Positions 34,580 through 44,946 of a stretch of 64,000 bases of DNA are shown piece after piece. Origin of the DNA: Lepus europaeus (Eukaryota > Chordata > Mammalia > Lagomorpha > Leporidae); contig NC_084834.1 in the NCBI RefSeq assembly GCF_033115175.1, positions 13,055,294-13,119,293 on the forward strand. Direction: 5' to 3'. The notes beneath the pieces were generated by a model. That model searched no databases, had not been told where the DNA came from, and saw only the letters and a program-made list of their open reading frames with translations. Within the stretch, counting starts at the first letter, position 1, and each line of letters begins with the position of its first letter. Made by a program: the position numbers and the translations under genes.

Positions 34580-34786
34580 TACCTGTACTTAGTATATACC
34601 AAGTTGATCTCCTGTATATAAAGATAATGGAAAATGAATCTTGATGAAGAATGGGATGGGAGAGGGAGTGGGAGATGGGGTGGTTGTGGGTGGGAGGGAG
34701 GTTGTGAGGGGAGGGTCCACTATAATCTAAAAGTTGTTCTTTCAAAATTTGTAGTTATTAAATAAAAGTTTAAAAAATAAAAAATA
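34580..34786 (+). mobile_element. L1 3' end, 5'-truncated
   Basis: Carries cttagtatataccaagttga, tgtatataaag, the G-rich gggtgggagggaggttg block and attaaataaaagtttaaaa. This is the last ~200 bases of the lagomorph L1 3' UTR in sense orientation. Confidence 0.88.
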
Positions 34787-35995
34787 ACACTTGCTATGAT
34801 ACATAAAGAGAGCAAGAATACTCAAGTAGACCTATGAACTACAGTGTGTTTGCTAATCTTTTGATTGAGGAGGGAATGTGAACTACTATTCTGTAGATGA
34901 AAATCAGATGAGTCAGTGATATTGCTTATATCATCTCTCAATAGTCCATTAAACTATTACACAGTAAAGCAGAGCAATGCAGCTTTATTGTGTAGGGACT
35001 TCATATTTTAGATATATTCCAGCTGTTTATTATTTGCTTGATGGTAGCTGTAGCCATGGATACAACAGTAGAGATTACCATGCTAATCAGATGAGTGCTT
35101 AAGCTTTTTAAAATTCACTATCAGTTTGCATACATCAAAGCTTATCTCTAAAATTATGACCTTAGATGAGCTAAAAGCAGAGCCCATCTGCAGGTGATTT
35201 TACTAATTGGTTTCCGGGTCTTGTTAGCAAATACTATATTTAAGAATTTTAAATGAGCTGGCTCTTTTGACATTGCACACAAATCGGAAAAATAATAATA
35301 TTGAATATGCTAGTCCAGAAAATTGGCATTGGGAAGAATCTTTAAGTATCTAAACTTCTTGGTTCCCTCATTAGAAGGCAGAAACTTCCAGAGACTTGGA
35401 GCTCAGAGAGACTTCCAGCTGAGTCCAAATCAGAATCTCAGGTTTGCTGGGCCTCATGACATTTGGTTGCACAAGTCCACACAGACGCACTGTTATGTCT
35501 GTGGTACGTGCCCATTTTCTTCTACATCAGTGACAACTTTTAAAGGAATGTGAGGGATAAAATGATTGCCACAAGTGAACTCGAGTTCTGAACCGATGTT
35601 TGATTTTCTTGAAACTCAGGTGGTCCTCTGTGCTGCTTTTTCACATTCATCTTTATTGATTTCATCTTTCAAGGTGCAATTGTTTTGATATGAAACTGCC
35701 TAATAAATATAATCTATATCACCAAAATTCTGAGCAAAAGGAATAACAAAACATGACAATTTCTGGACTGTGCCCCATTCCCATTTATTGGAGCACTTTC
35801 CATTGCTGTGGAGATGAAGAAAATACACTGTTTGGTGAGAAAGATGTCTGACAGGGTGGGTCGTGTCCTCACAAGATAGCAGCTGCTGTCACATGCAGTT
35901 TTTCCCATGGCAAGACTGTTTTTTCTTGTTTTATTTTCATTGCGCTTTAAATATGATTTCAGATTATGAATATGTCTTACTTAGATCATTTCCTT
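34787..35995. other. Non-repetitive AT-rich sequence, possible conserved element
   Basis: No repeat recognised. The part at ~34990-35290 is free of lagomorph repeats and rich in TAAT/ATTA and E-box-like words (for example catctgcaggtg), so it might be non-coding regulatory DNA. That is only an impression from composition. Confidence 0.3.
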
Positions 35996-36012
35996 AAAGA
36001 ATTTAAATACAG

Positions 36013-36540
36013 CCCCTTCTGTCAGGTTCTATTTGCCTCTCAATCAGAAAACTTAATTGTAGCCTTGTCTAAATATGAGCAGAGTCGGCAAACTTGGAAG
36101 GCTTCCACAGCCTTGGCAACTCATGACGACAGCCTAGGGTGGTTACTGGCGCCATAAACTAGAGTGTCAATTTGTTGGGTCAACAACAGGAGCCACTGTG
36201 CACTTGCTCCTCATGTGGGATCTCTGTCCTTAATGTGCTGTACATTTTGATTTAATGCTATAACTAGTACTCAAACAGTATGTTTCACTTTGTGTTTCTA
36301 TGTGGGTGCAAACTGTTGAAATCTTTATACTAAATTGATCTTCTGTATATCTGTATATAAAGAGAATTGAAAATGAATCTTGACGTGAATGGAAGGTGAG
36401 AGGGAGCAGGAGAGGGGAGGGTTGTGGGTGGGAGGGAAGTTATGGGAGGGGGAAGCCATTGTAATCCATAAGCTGTACACTGGAAATTTATATTCATTAA
36501 ATAAAAGTTAAAAAAATAATAAAAAGGAAAAAAAAGAAAA
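36013..36540 (+). mobile_element. L1 3' UTR, 5'-truncated, with target duplication
   Basis: A 528-bp piece of L1 3' UTR ending attaaataaaagttaaaaaa plus an impure A tail. The 17-bp duplication aaagaatttaaatacag is at 35996-36012 and 36541-36557. The sense strand has the G-rich block at ~36410-36455. Confidence 0.95.
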
Positions 36541-36557
36541 AAAGAATTTAAATACAG

Positions 36558-37195
36558 ACATAAGCTGAAAGTTTTTCTATTGTCAAAACTTCAGTATGAA
36601 TACATCTAACAAAGTGAATTTGATCTGATTTTTAAATAGTGTCTCATTTTAACATGTTGCATGAATTGCTTATAGAAATAAATCTTACATTTGGTAAAGT
36701 GAATCATACATTGTTTGATATACTGTATGTGGAATACAAGTATGTGATTACTTAATGCTTAATAATAAATACCTAATACTTAATAATAAAATAATAAATA
36801 CTTAATACTTAATAATGCTTAATAATAAAATGAAAATACTTAATAATAAAAAATGAGGGAATCAAGATGGAAAATCTCCTTGAAACCAAATGTAAAATAA
36901 AGCAACCACAGCAACATATTTTCACTTTGTAAAATGAATATAATCATGACAACAGTGTTGGACCACACATTCCTGAAAAGCGGATTGTTAGCATGAATAA
37001 GGGCTTCTTCTAAGCTCCATACACTGGTGAGTAGGAGTGGTGATTTGCAGTATTGTTTAAGCATGCAGATACATAATTGTGCACCTGAGCACCGGTGACA
37101 TCATAAAGATCAAATATGTTTCCTGTATTCTTTAGGTTTTGTGTGTTTTCTCTGGCTTCTGAGGTTATTTGGGAGAAGTGAATTTAGATTCTCTC
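36558..37195. other. AT-rich intergenic sequence
   Basis: Nothing recognised except the simple tandem repeat at 36748-36850. Confidence 0.5.
36748..36850. repeat. AT-rich tandem repeat (taataataaa/tacttaat type)
   Basis: Words cttaataataaa and tacttaatactt recur with small length changes over about 100 bp, an imperfect AT-rich minisatellite. Confidence 0.8.
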
Positions 37196-37199
37196 TTTT

Positions 37200-37255
37200 T
37201 AAAAAAGATTGATTTTTCTATTTGAAAGGCACAGTTATGTAGAGAGAGTAAGCAA
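37200..37255 (-). mobile_element. CSINE 3'-end fragment
   Basis: Short reverse piece (aaaaagattgatttttctat, tgaaaggcacagttatg, gagagag). It is joined by a (CA)n run to a forward-oriented SINE fragment. Confidence 0.6.
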
Positions 37256-37273
37256 CACACACACACACACACA

Positions 37274-37520
37274 CCTAAATTCAAGCCCTGGTTCTGTTCC
37301 TTATTCCATTTCCTGTTAATCTGCACCCTGGGAGGCAGCAGGTGATAGAATAAGTACTTGGATTCCTGACACCTTTAGGAGACCTAGATTGAGTTCCTGG
37401 CTGCTAATTTCAGCCTGCCCCACCCCAGCTGTCACAGGCATTTGGAGAGTGAACCAGAGGATGGGAGATCTCACACACACACACACCCCTTTTCTCTGTC
37501 ACACTGCCTCTCAAATAAAA
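37274..37520 (+). mobile_element. CSINE (old, 5' incomplete)
   Basis: Forward fragment: ttcaagccctggttctg, tgggaggcagcaggtgat, cacaggcatttggagagtg, ending ctgcctctcaaataaaatg. A CA run at 37473-37487 replaces part of the usual CT tract. Confidence 0.85.
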
Positions 37521-37530
37521 TGTACCTACC

Positions 37531-37850
37531 AGCCGGTGCCACAGCTCACTAGGCTAATCCTCCACCTGCAGCACCGGCACCCTGGGTTCTAGTCCTGGTC
37601 GGGGTGCCGGATTCCGTCCCGGTTGCTCCTCTTCTAGTCCAGCTCTCTGCTGTGGTCTGGGAAGGCAGTGGAGGATGGCTCAAGTGCTTGAGTCCTGCAC
37701 CCGCATGGGAGACCAGGGGGAAGTGCTTGGCTCCTGGCTTCAGATCCGTGCAGCGCACTGGCTCTGGAGGCCATTGAGGGGGGGTAACCAACGGAAGGAA
37801 GGCCTTTCTCTCTGTCTCTCACTGCCCAACTCTGCCTGCCAAAAGAAAAA
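37531..37850 (+). mobile_element. CSINE (full length, young)
   Basis: Forward copy starting agccggtgccacagctcac and ending in an A-rich tail. Flanked by 14-bp duplications aaaatgtacctacc at 37517-37530 and 37851-37864, inserted at the tail of the previous SINE. Confidence 0.95.
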
Positions 37851-38045
37851 AAAATGTACCTACCATCTCCCTGGCTTTCTACGCAACAGTATTGTCATAT
37901 GCCTTTAATATACTTGAACCTGTCCGAAGGGTTAATGGGTGCCTGGTATTAACACTGATCCTCTAGTCACATATTTTACAGTGCTTCCAATTTGTCAGTT
38001 ACTTTTCTGCCTGTTAATTATCATGTGCTATGGGAAAATGGTAAA

Positions 38046-38383
38046 TTCATCTGCTAGGACTGCTATAGACTGGGTAACATAAACCATAGAAATGTATTTT
38101 CCCACAATTTGAGAGGCTGGAAGCCCAAGATTAGAGTTTCAAGATGGTTGGGGTTCTCGTGAGAGCTTGCAGACCGTTCTCATATGGCAGGGGAAAAGAG
38201 AGCAAGATTTCTGGTGTTGTTTGTGTAAGGGAGTCCATGCTGTTGGATCAGGTCTTCACTCTTCTGTCTCCATTTGTCCTTAATCAGCTCCTCAAAGGCC
38301 TTATCTCCTCCAGTAGAGTCACTTGGGGACTTAGGACTTTTCCATTTGAATTTCAGGGGGAGGGGAGCAGTTCAGTCCAAAAC
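38046..38383 (-). mobile_element. MaLR/MLT1-like LTR remnant
   Basis: On the minus strand it begins tgttttggactgaactgc and runs to ...ccagtctatagcagtccta, passing tttcctgcc-like and aaatacatttc stretches. This is the layout of MLT1-type ERV3 LTRs shared by placental mammals. Old and eroded fossil; ends approximate. Confidence 0.6.
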
Positions 38384-39179
38384 ATTTTCACAAAGAGCAT
38401 GATTCCCTCTATGCCTTCAGAATTGTTGCTACCTTCACCCTGGGTGCTGTATCTCATTTTACTGCATATTTAGTATGAATTTCTGTGTTTAAATCTATGC
38501 TTTTTTCATCTTCTTCAAATCACTGTTCTTGTTGCCACCTTTGAAGTTCTCGATGCTGTTTCACTGACACAGATGCTGGGATCAATGTTTGTGAAATATA
38601 TTTCAAAATGTATGTTTACAGTAGGCTCCAAATGAATCAGAAGATGCCCGAGATTGGGGCAGCACTCTCCCAGGGCATGGTGCAGATAATTGGCTGAAAG
38701 ATGTGGCAAACTGGCAAGCTCCTTTGGGCCTCAGGACGGCTGAAGGAAGGGGTCCTTATGCCATCCTCAGATAAGCATTCTTATCTTTTGGCCCCTTAAA
38801 AATACCCCTATTTTCTGGCTATGCTATGACATTAAGGAGATGGAAAGCGGCCACACAGATTAAATTACTGTGCATGATCTTCAGTGCCATCTGCTGGAAG
38901 CAGGAAAAGTTGCTCCAGAAAGTTAACATTTTTACTGACAAAGCTATATATGCTAAAAGGTCATTAAGAAGGGTTGTTTGTGTATAACAGGATTTGGTTC
39001 ATTTTTATTTTACTACCTGAAAAACTTCAAAATTAAAAATTGTGAATTGTGAAGCACAGATGCTCAGAAAAAAAAAAACTAAAAAAATAATTAACATACC
39101 GCTTCAGTTAGGACAAGTTTGAACTGATACTGAAAAGCTAGAGCCCTACTAGGAAGTAAGCTGTTTAAAAAACTTGTGG
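38384..39179. other. Intergenic sequence, nothing recognised
   Basis: AT-rich with short A runs at 39068-39088. No gene or named repeat supported. Confidence 0.5.
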
Positions 39180-39276
39180 TGCTTCATGAACAAAAGTCAG
39201 CACAAAGGGGGTTAAAGACAGACATAAGACCTAAAGCTGAAACACAAGGAGAAAGCTCCATAAAAATTTGGGAAAG

Positions 39277-39324
39277 GTTTTTTTTTTTGTTTTTTTTTTT
39301 GTTTTTTTTTTTTTTTGGGGGGGG
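39277..39324. repeat. Poly-T/G simple-sequence expansion inside L1 ORF2
   Basis: Three T runs separated by single Gs, then a G run, occupy the place where L1 ORF2 normally has a short 'gattttttggatatg' stretch. The likely cause is local slippage. Confidence 0.75.
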
Positions 39325-40298
39325 ATATGGCAACAAAAGCAAAAATAAGCAAATGGGATTGCATTAAACTAAAGGGCATCTGTGCAACAAAGGAAGCAAT
39401 TAATAGAGTGAAGAGACAAGCCCAAGCCACAGGCTTGCAGAAGATATATGCGAACTATACATCTGATAAAGGGTTACTATCCAAAGTACATAAGGAACTC
39501 AATCAACTCTATAGCCTGCAAACAAATAATCCAATCAAGAAATGGGCAAAGGAACTAAACAGGCATTTATCAAAACAAGACATCCAAATGGCCAACTGAT
39601 GTATGAAAAAATTCGCACCACCACTAATCACCAGAGAAATGCAAATTAAAACCACAATGAGGTAGCATCACACACCTGTTCTAGTGGCAGTTAGCAAAAA
39701 GATGAAAGATAGCAACTATTGGTAAGAGTGCAGAGAAAAGGGGATTCTTATGCCCTGTGGTTGAGAATGTAAATTCACACAGCCATTATGGAAAACAGTG
39801 TGGAGAATCTACAGAAATTAAAAATAAAATTAGCACATGATCCAGCAATTCCACTACTGGTATATACCCAAAAAACTAAAATCAGTCTATCAAAGAGAAC
39901 CTGCGTTCTCAAGTTTATTACAGCCTTGTTCACAATAGTTAAGGCAGGAAACCAACCTAGAAGTCCATTATCACATGTGATAGTGGAATGCGATTCAACC
40001 TTAAAAAGGAAGCACATTTCTGTGATTTGCAGCAATGTGAATAGGACAGCAGGACATTATGTTAAAAGAGGTAAGCCACACAGGAAGACAAGTATTGTAT
40101 GATCTCACATGTGTCAAACTCATAGAAGTAGAGAGCAGAAGGCTGGGGGAAGGAGGTGAATGGAGGAGAGAGGAAGTGTTGGTCAGGGGGTGCAAAGTTT
40201 CAGTTAGGAGGAGTAAGCTTAGGGACTATTACACAAAATGGGGTGATAATAAGGAACAATGCATTGTATATATCCAAGTTGATAAAACAGTAGATTTT

Positions 40299-40607
40299 CT
40301 TTTCTTTTTTTCTTTTTTTTTTTTTTTTTTTGACAGGCAGAGTGGACAGTGAGAGAGAGAGACAGTGGCCGCTGCAGGCAGCGCGCTGCGCCGATCCGAA
40401 AGCAGGAGCCAGGTGCTTCTCCTGGTCTCCCATGCGGGTGCAGGGCCCAGGGACTTGGGCCATCCTCCACTGCACTCCCGGGGCACAGCAGAGAACTGGA
40501 CTGGAAGAGGAGTGACCGGGACAGAATCCAGCGCCCCGACCAGGACTAGAACCCGAGATGCCGGTGCCACAGGTGGAGGATTAGCCTATTGAGCTGCGGC
40601 ACTGGCC
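40299..40607 (-). mobile_element. CSINE (young, near full length)
   Basis: Reverse copy with poly-T, gacaggcagagtgg and a gcggcactggcc end. The 15-bp duplication aaaacagtagatttt is at 40284-40298 and 40608-40622. A stretch including the usual ccattggttcaccct is missing near 40367. Confidence 0.95.
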
Positions 40608-40640
40608 AAAACAGTAGATTTTAAATGTTTTGAGGTGGGG

Positions 40641-41148
40641 TGAATAGACAGGCAGCTAGATAGGCCCACAAGAGCTGGAAGTTGCTGTAAGGCTCCAAAT
40701 GGAATTCTATCCTTCTACTTGTCAATCCAAAAGCCCCTTTCTTGGGATGCACTGGCCTGTCTGGGACCTAAGGGGGGCCACTATGAAAATCAAGCTCCAT
40801 GAGGAACTTGTGTAGGTATCACAGCATTCCCAAGTGACTTCATGCCTGTAGAGGTGCCGCTCCTTACCCGCTGCCATATAAGGGGCCAATGTGAGGATCT
40901 CCCTCTCTCTCTTCTTTTGTCATGGACCACATCTAGAGGTGCTACACAGTTGCTTTTTCTCTCTCCCCTTCCCCACCCCTCTTCCCTTCTGGCAATCCCC
41001 TGGTCACTCATGATGAGTATTTTTCCAAATGGGGCAATCCACACTCGTGTGTATGTGTATTCATTTTCTCAACTTTTGAATAAATTTTGTTACCACTTTG
41101 TGCACTTTATATGTGTCTGCACTTAGAATGCTTGTCTGTGTGTGAGAC
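40641..41148 (+). mobile_element. Possible eroded ERV LTR
   Basis: A catataagg TATA-like box (~40875), then gaataaat (~41078), then a GT-rich end finishing gagaca give an LTR-like order. I cannot define a TG start or a target duplication. Old fossil if real. Confidence 0.35.
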
Positions 41149-41162
41149 AAGAACCTTGAGCA

Positions 41163-41492
41163 GGGGCTGACACTGTGGTGCAGGGGGTTATCACCCTGGC
41201 CTGAAGTGCTGGCATCCCATATGGGTGCCAGTTCTAGTCCCGGCTGCTCCTCTTCTGATCCAGCTCTCTGCTATGGCCTGGGATAGCAGTAGAAGATGGC
41301 CCAAGTCTGTGGGCCCCTCCACCCATGTGGGAGACCTGGAGGAAGCTCTTGGCTCCTGGCTTCGGTTCGGTGCAGCTCTGGCCATTGCAGCCATCTGGGG
41401 AGTGAACCAGCGGATGGAAGACCTCTCTCTCTGTCTCTGCCTCTTTCTGTAGCTCTACCTGTCAAATAAATAAAATAAATCTGTTTTTTTTA
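41163..41492 (+). mobile_element. CSINE (full length)
   Basis: Forward: ggggctgacactgtggtgca to taaataaaataaatctg plus tail. The 14-bp duplication aagaaccttgagca is at 41149-41162 and 41493-41506. Confidence 0.95.
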
Positions 41493-41666
41493 AAGAACCT
41501 TGAGCAAAATTAATACACCTTTGTCCACATAATTTTCACTACAAAAAAATGACAAGCCTTTGAGGTGAAAGATTTGTTAATTAGCTTGCCTTAGTAAGAT
41601 TACATGAAAACATCACATTGTCCCCATAAATGCATACAAGTATTATTCATCAGTTAAAATAGAATA

Positions 41667-41994
41667 GGGGCAGGCATTTGGTGTAGCACTTAAGATACCA
41701 CTTAGGGCATGTATGTACCATATCAGACTGCCTGAGTTCAAGTTTTGGTTCTGCTTCTGATTATAGCCTTGTGCTAAGGCATACTCTAAGATATAACCAG
41801 AGAATGGCTCAGGTGGTCGGGTCCTTGCCACCTACACAGGAAACCTAGATTGAGTTCTGGGCTCCTAGCTCTGGCTTGGCCCAGCTCTGTATGCTGTGGG
41901 CAATTGGAGAGTTAACCAGCAGATGGGAGATTTCTCTTTCTGCCCCCCATCTCCACCTCTCTTAGTCTGTCTCTGAAATACATGTTTTTTAAAG
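41667..41994 (+). mobile_element. CSINE (old)
   Basis: Forward: ggggcaggcatttggtgtag head, ggctcaggtggtcgggtcc core, ccagcagatgggagattt and a ctgtctctgaaatac end. Confidence 0.88.
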
Positions 41995-42140
41995 TTTTAA
42001 ACATATTTTAAGAATAAGCTTGTGATCTGAGAAGTGTTAAGAAATTGGGGAATTTGTATTAAAGAGAAAACCACTGGAAAATGATAAATGTCTTTAAATT
42101 ATAGAATCTTATCTACTGAGGAGTGGTGGTGAAGTCTATT

Positions 42141-42473
42141 TTTTTTTTTTTTTTTTTTGGACAGGCAGAATGAACAGTGAGAGAGAGAGACAGAGAGAAA
42201 GGTCTTCCTTTACCATTGGTTCACCCTCCAATGGTCACTGCCACCGGTGCACTGCGCTGATCTGAAACCAGGAGCCAGGTGCTTCCTCCTGGTCTCCCAT
42301 GTGGGTGCAGGGCCCAAGCACTTGGGCCATCCTCCACTGCCATCTTGGGCCACAGCAGAGAGCTGGACTGGAAGAGGAGCAACCGGGACAGAGCTGGTGC
42401 CCCAACCAGGACTAGAACCTGGTGTGCTGGCACCGCAGGTGGAGGATTAGCCTATTGAGTCACGGCGCCAGCC
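42141..42473 (-). mobile_element. CSINE (full length, young)
   Basis: Reverse with long poly-T, ggacaggcagaatgaacag and a cacggcgccagcc end. The 9-bp duplication aagtctatt is at 42132-42140 and 42474-42482. Confidence 0.94.
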
Positions 42474-42482
42474 AAGTCTATT

Positions 42483-42864
42483 GTTTTTTGACACATGAGA
42501 TATGTTGAAGCATAAGATGGATTTACTTATGCTGGGATTACTGGAAAAGGCATCCCACAGTGAGAGGGAAGTTCCACAGCATGCTCTCAGAGTTTCCTTC
42601 AGTTACATTTTCTATAATCAGTGATTCTATTTGACATTTGGATTTCATTTAGTTTGATATGTTGAGTAATTATAAACATTTTTATCAATGGCCTCAAAGT
42701 TTTTAAAGGAATATCCAACTTTTCTGGCATTATAATTTTAAATATCTTTCCTGTGTGGTCTTTCATTTTCTCTGTGTTAAACTCAAATATGGAATTTGAT
42801 TTTCTTTATTTTGTTGGTTGATTCACCATGTCTTTGAAAAACACTTTTTCTTTTTCAAAAAAGG

Positions 42865-42866
<2 letters not shown>
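42483..42866. other. Intergenic sequence, nothing recognised
   Basis: AT-rich and unassigned. Confidence 0.5.

Positions 42867-42911
<45 letters not shown>
42867..42911. repeat. (TA)n microsatellite
   Basis: About 22 TA units, abutting the tail side of the next SINE, where A-rich tails often seed microsatellites. Confidence 0.95.
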
Positions 42912-42914
<3 letters not shown>

Positions 42915-43200
42915 AAAGACAGAGTTAGAAAGGGAGGGAGGGAGGGACAGATAGAGAGATCCGCTATTTGCTGGTTCAGTCCCCAAATTGCCCCAATGAC
43001 CCGTGCTGGGCCAGATAGAAGCAGGAGCCTGGAACTCCATCTGAGTCTCCCACATGGGTGGCAGTGGCCCAAGTACTTAGGCCATCTTCCACTGCTTTCC
43101 CAGGAGCATTAGCATGAGCACCAGGGACTCAAACCAGCACTCCAATAGTGATGCTGGTATTACAAGCAGCAGCTTACTCTCTGTGCCATAAATCTGGCTC
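42911..43200 (-). mobile_element. CSINE (old)
   Basis: Reverse: tttgaaagacagagttag, gggagggagggagggacag, ccccaaattgccccaatgac, ending tgccataaatctgg. Confidence 0.88.
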
Positions 43201-43259
43201 CCAGAAAGCATTATTTTAGAGAGAAATTTTTCCTATGAGATCCCACCCCCATTTAGCAA

Positions 43260-43430
43260 ATCTGGTTTACTCCCCAAATGCCCACAGCAGCCAGGGCTGG
43301 TCCAGGCCAATGCCAGAAGACCAGAACTCAACTCTGTGTCTTCTATGGGGGTAGCAGGGACCCAAGTACCTGAAGGATGTGCAATAACAGGAAGCTGCAA
43401 TCAGAAGTAGAGAGGGACATAAACTCATGT
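43260..43430 (-). mobile_element. CSINE fragment
   Basis: Reverse, internal part only: ctggtttactccccaaatgc, gggtagcagggacccaagta, then eroded head. Confidence 0.75.
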
Positions 43431-44349
43431 AATTTTTTTTCTCCTTTAATTTTAAATATAACAAAGTAGAGAATGTTATTCCCAGGAATTCTCTGTGATA
43501 AAATGTATCATGAGAAAAACATTCAGGAAGTAAGAAATACACATTCTAGTGGGTCCCAAGAAGAGGGATGGAACTGGGAGCTTCTTAAAAAAAAAATAAC
43601 GCTTTCCCACCTCAAGTTTCATGTAGCTCAAGTTCTATAATATTATGTGTGGTTTTGGGGCAGGGGTAAAAGAAGATCTCACTTATGTACCATGTGAGGG
43701 GAAGGGAGAGAATGGGCAGAAGCCAAACCAGGAAAGAACAACACAGGGGGCTATGGGATTCAAAGAAGAGAAGGAGGATTTTAGCAGCTATTATGAGTAG
43801 GTAACTTTGGAGACAGAAGATATATGGAGAGGAATTATAGGAAGCTCATAATAGCAACATATTATTTATCAAAGTCAGTCTCATGATCTTTGAGATTCCT
43901 TTCAGAAACTATCATGCGGAATCCCAGTTCTATACTGTGCAAATTTAATCCAAATGCCATCTCTATTCCTAACTGCTCATATTCCTGAACCTAGGTGGTA
44001 GCAAGATTTGTGTATCAAGACAAGGCACTTTTAACAGGAAATAGTCTATTATACTGGCAGAAGGCCCATGTGTAATTTCTTAGCCAGAATCCTGAGCCCC
44101 AAAAAGAGAGGTCCTTCCTTGTATATGGTTTTAGTCTCTTTGACTCCCTTAAACTGTTATGATGTAGGACAACTTAGAGAGATAATTTTAAGTTCATGAG
44201 CTGGAATCTGCACCTCCTTTGCTATGTGCTGCCATGTTCACCTACTTGTCAATCAGGAGACCCCTCCCCAGGAAGTACCTCCTCTCACCTGGGATGTGGG
44301 GGTGGTACCACATAAACACTTCCATTTTTCTAAGCTAATAAAAAAGCTA
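43431..44349. other. Unassigned sequence
   Basis: No gene recognised. The last ~250 bases (44100-44348, with acataaac and ctaataaaaaagc) are faintly LTR-like, and the phrase tatatggttttagtctcttt at ~44123 recurs in altered form near 45046. Too weak to call. Confidence 0.35.
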
Positions 44350-44597
44350 GGGGCTGGCATGGTGGCTCAATAGGCTAATCCTCCGCCTGCAGTGCCATCA
44401 CCCCAGGTTCTAGTCCCAGTTGGGGTGCCGGATTCTGTCCTAGTTGCCCCTCTTCCAGGCCAGCTCTCTGCTGTGGCCTGGGAGTGCAGTGGAGGATGGC
44501 CCAAGTGCTTGGGCCCTGCACCTGCATGGGAAACCAGGAAGACCAATCTCTCTCTCTCTCTCTCTCTCAACTCTATCTGTCAAATAAATTAAAAAAC
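44350..44597 (+). mobile_element. CSINE with internal deletion
   Basis: Forward: ggggctggcatggtggctca to gggaaaccaggaagacc, then directly the CT tract and tail. About 80 bases between the 'gggagaccagg' box and the CT tract are missing. Confidence 0.92.
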
Positions 44598-44614
44598 AAA
44601 CAACCAAACAAAAA

Positions 44615-44946
44615 AAGATTTATTTATTTATTTGAATGTCAGAGTTACACACTGAGAGAAGGAGAGGCAGAGAGAGAGAGAGATAGGTGTCTTCCATCTT
44701 CTGTTGTACTTCCCATTGGCTGCAACGGCTGGAGGTGTGCCAATCTGAAGCCAGGAGCCAGGAGTTTCTTCCAGGTTTCCCATGTGGGTGCAGAGGCCCA
44801 AGGACTTGGGCCATCTTCTACTGCTTTCCCAGGCCATAACAGAGAGCTGGACTGGAAGTGAAGCAGCCAGGACTTGAACTGGTGCCCACATGGGACACTG
44901 GCACTGCAGGCGGTGGTTTTACCTGTTATGCCACAGTGCTGGCCCC
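44615..44946 (-). mobile_element. CSINE (full length)
   Basis: Reverse: aaagatttatttatttattt, gagaggcagagagagagag, ccaatctgaagccaggagcc, ending ccacagtgctggcccc. It lies tail to tail with the preceding SINE, so the pair forms an inverted repeat. Confidence 0.94.

Larger units (their letters stand above)
39180..40640 (+). mobile_element. Old L1 (ORF2 3' part and 3' end), split by a CSINE
   Basis: Sense-strand ORF2 C-terminal relic: KAKISKWDCIKLKGICATKE, then YANYTSDKGLLSKVHKELNQ and [20 protein letters not shown] at 39330-39599, then broken frames through DPAIPLLVYTQKT (39839-39877) and a 3' end. A poly-T expansion (39277-39316) interrupts the relic. The CSINE at 40299-40607 splits its 3' end. 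The divergence from other L1s here suggests an older L1M-type copy. Confidence 0.85.

Noticed and set aside
42867-43072. Open frames of 66-68 codons made of repeated Tyr-Ile
   Set aside because: They are translations of the (TA)n microsatellite plus a SINE.
44085-44348. LTR-like end (acataaac, ctaataaaaaagc) before a SINE
   Set aside because: Only weak motif order and a partial echo near 45046. No ends or duplication.
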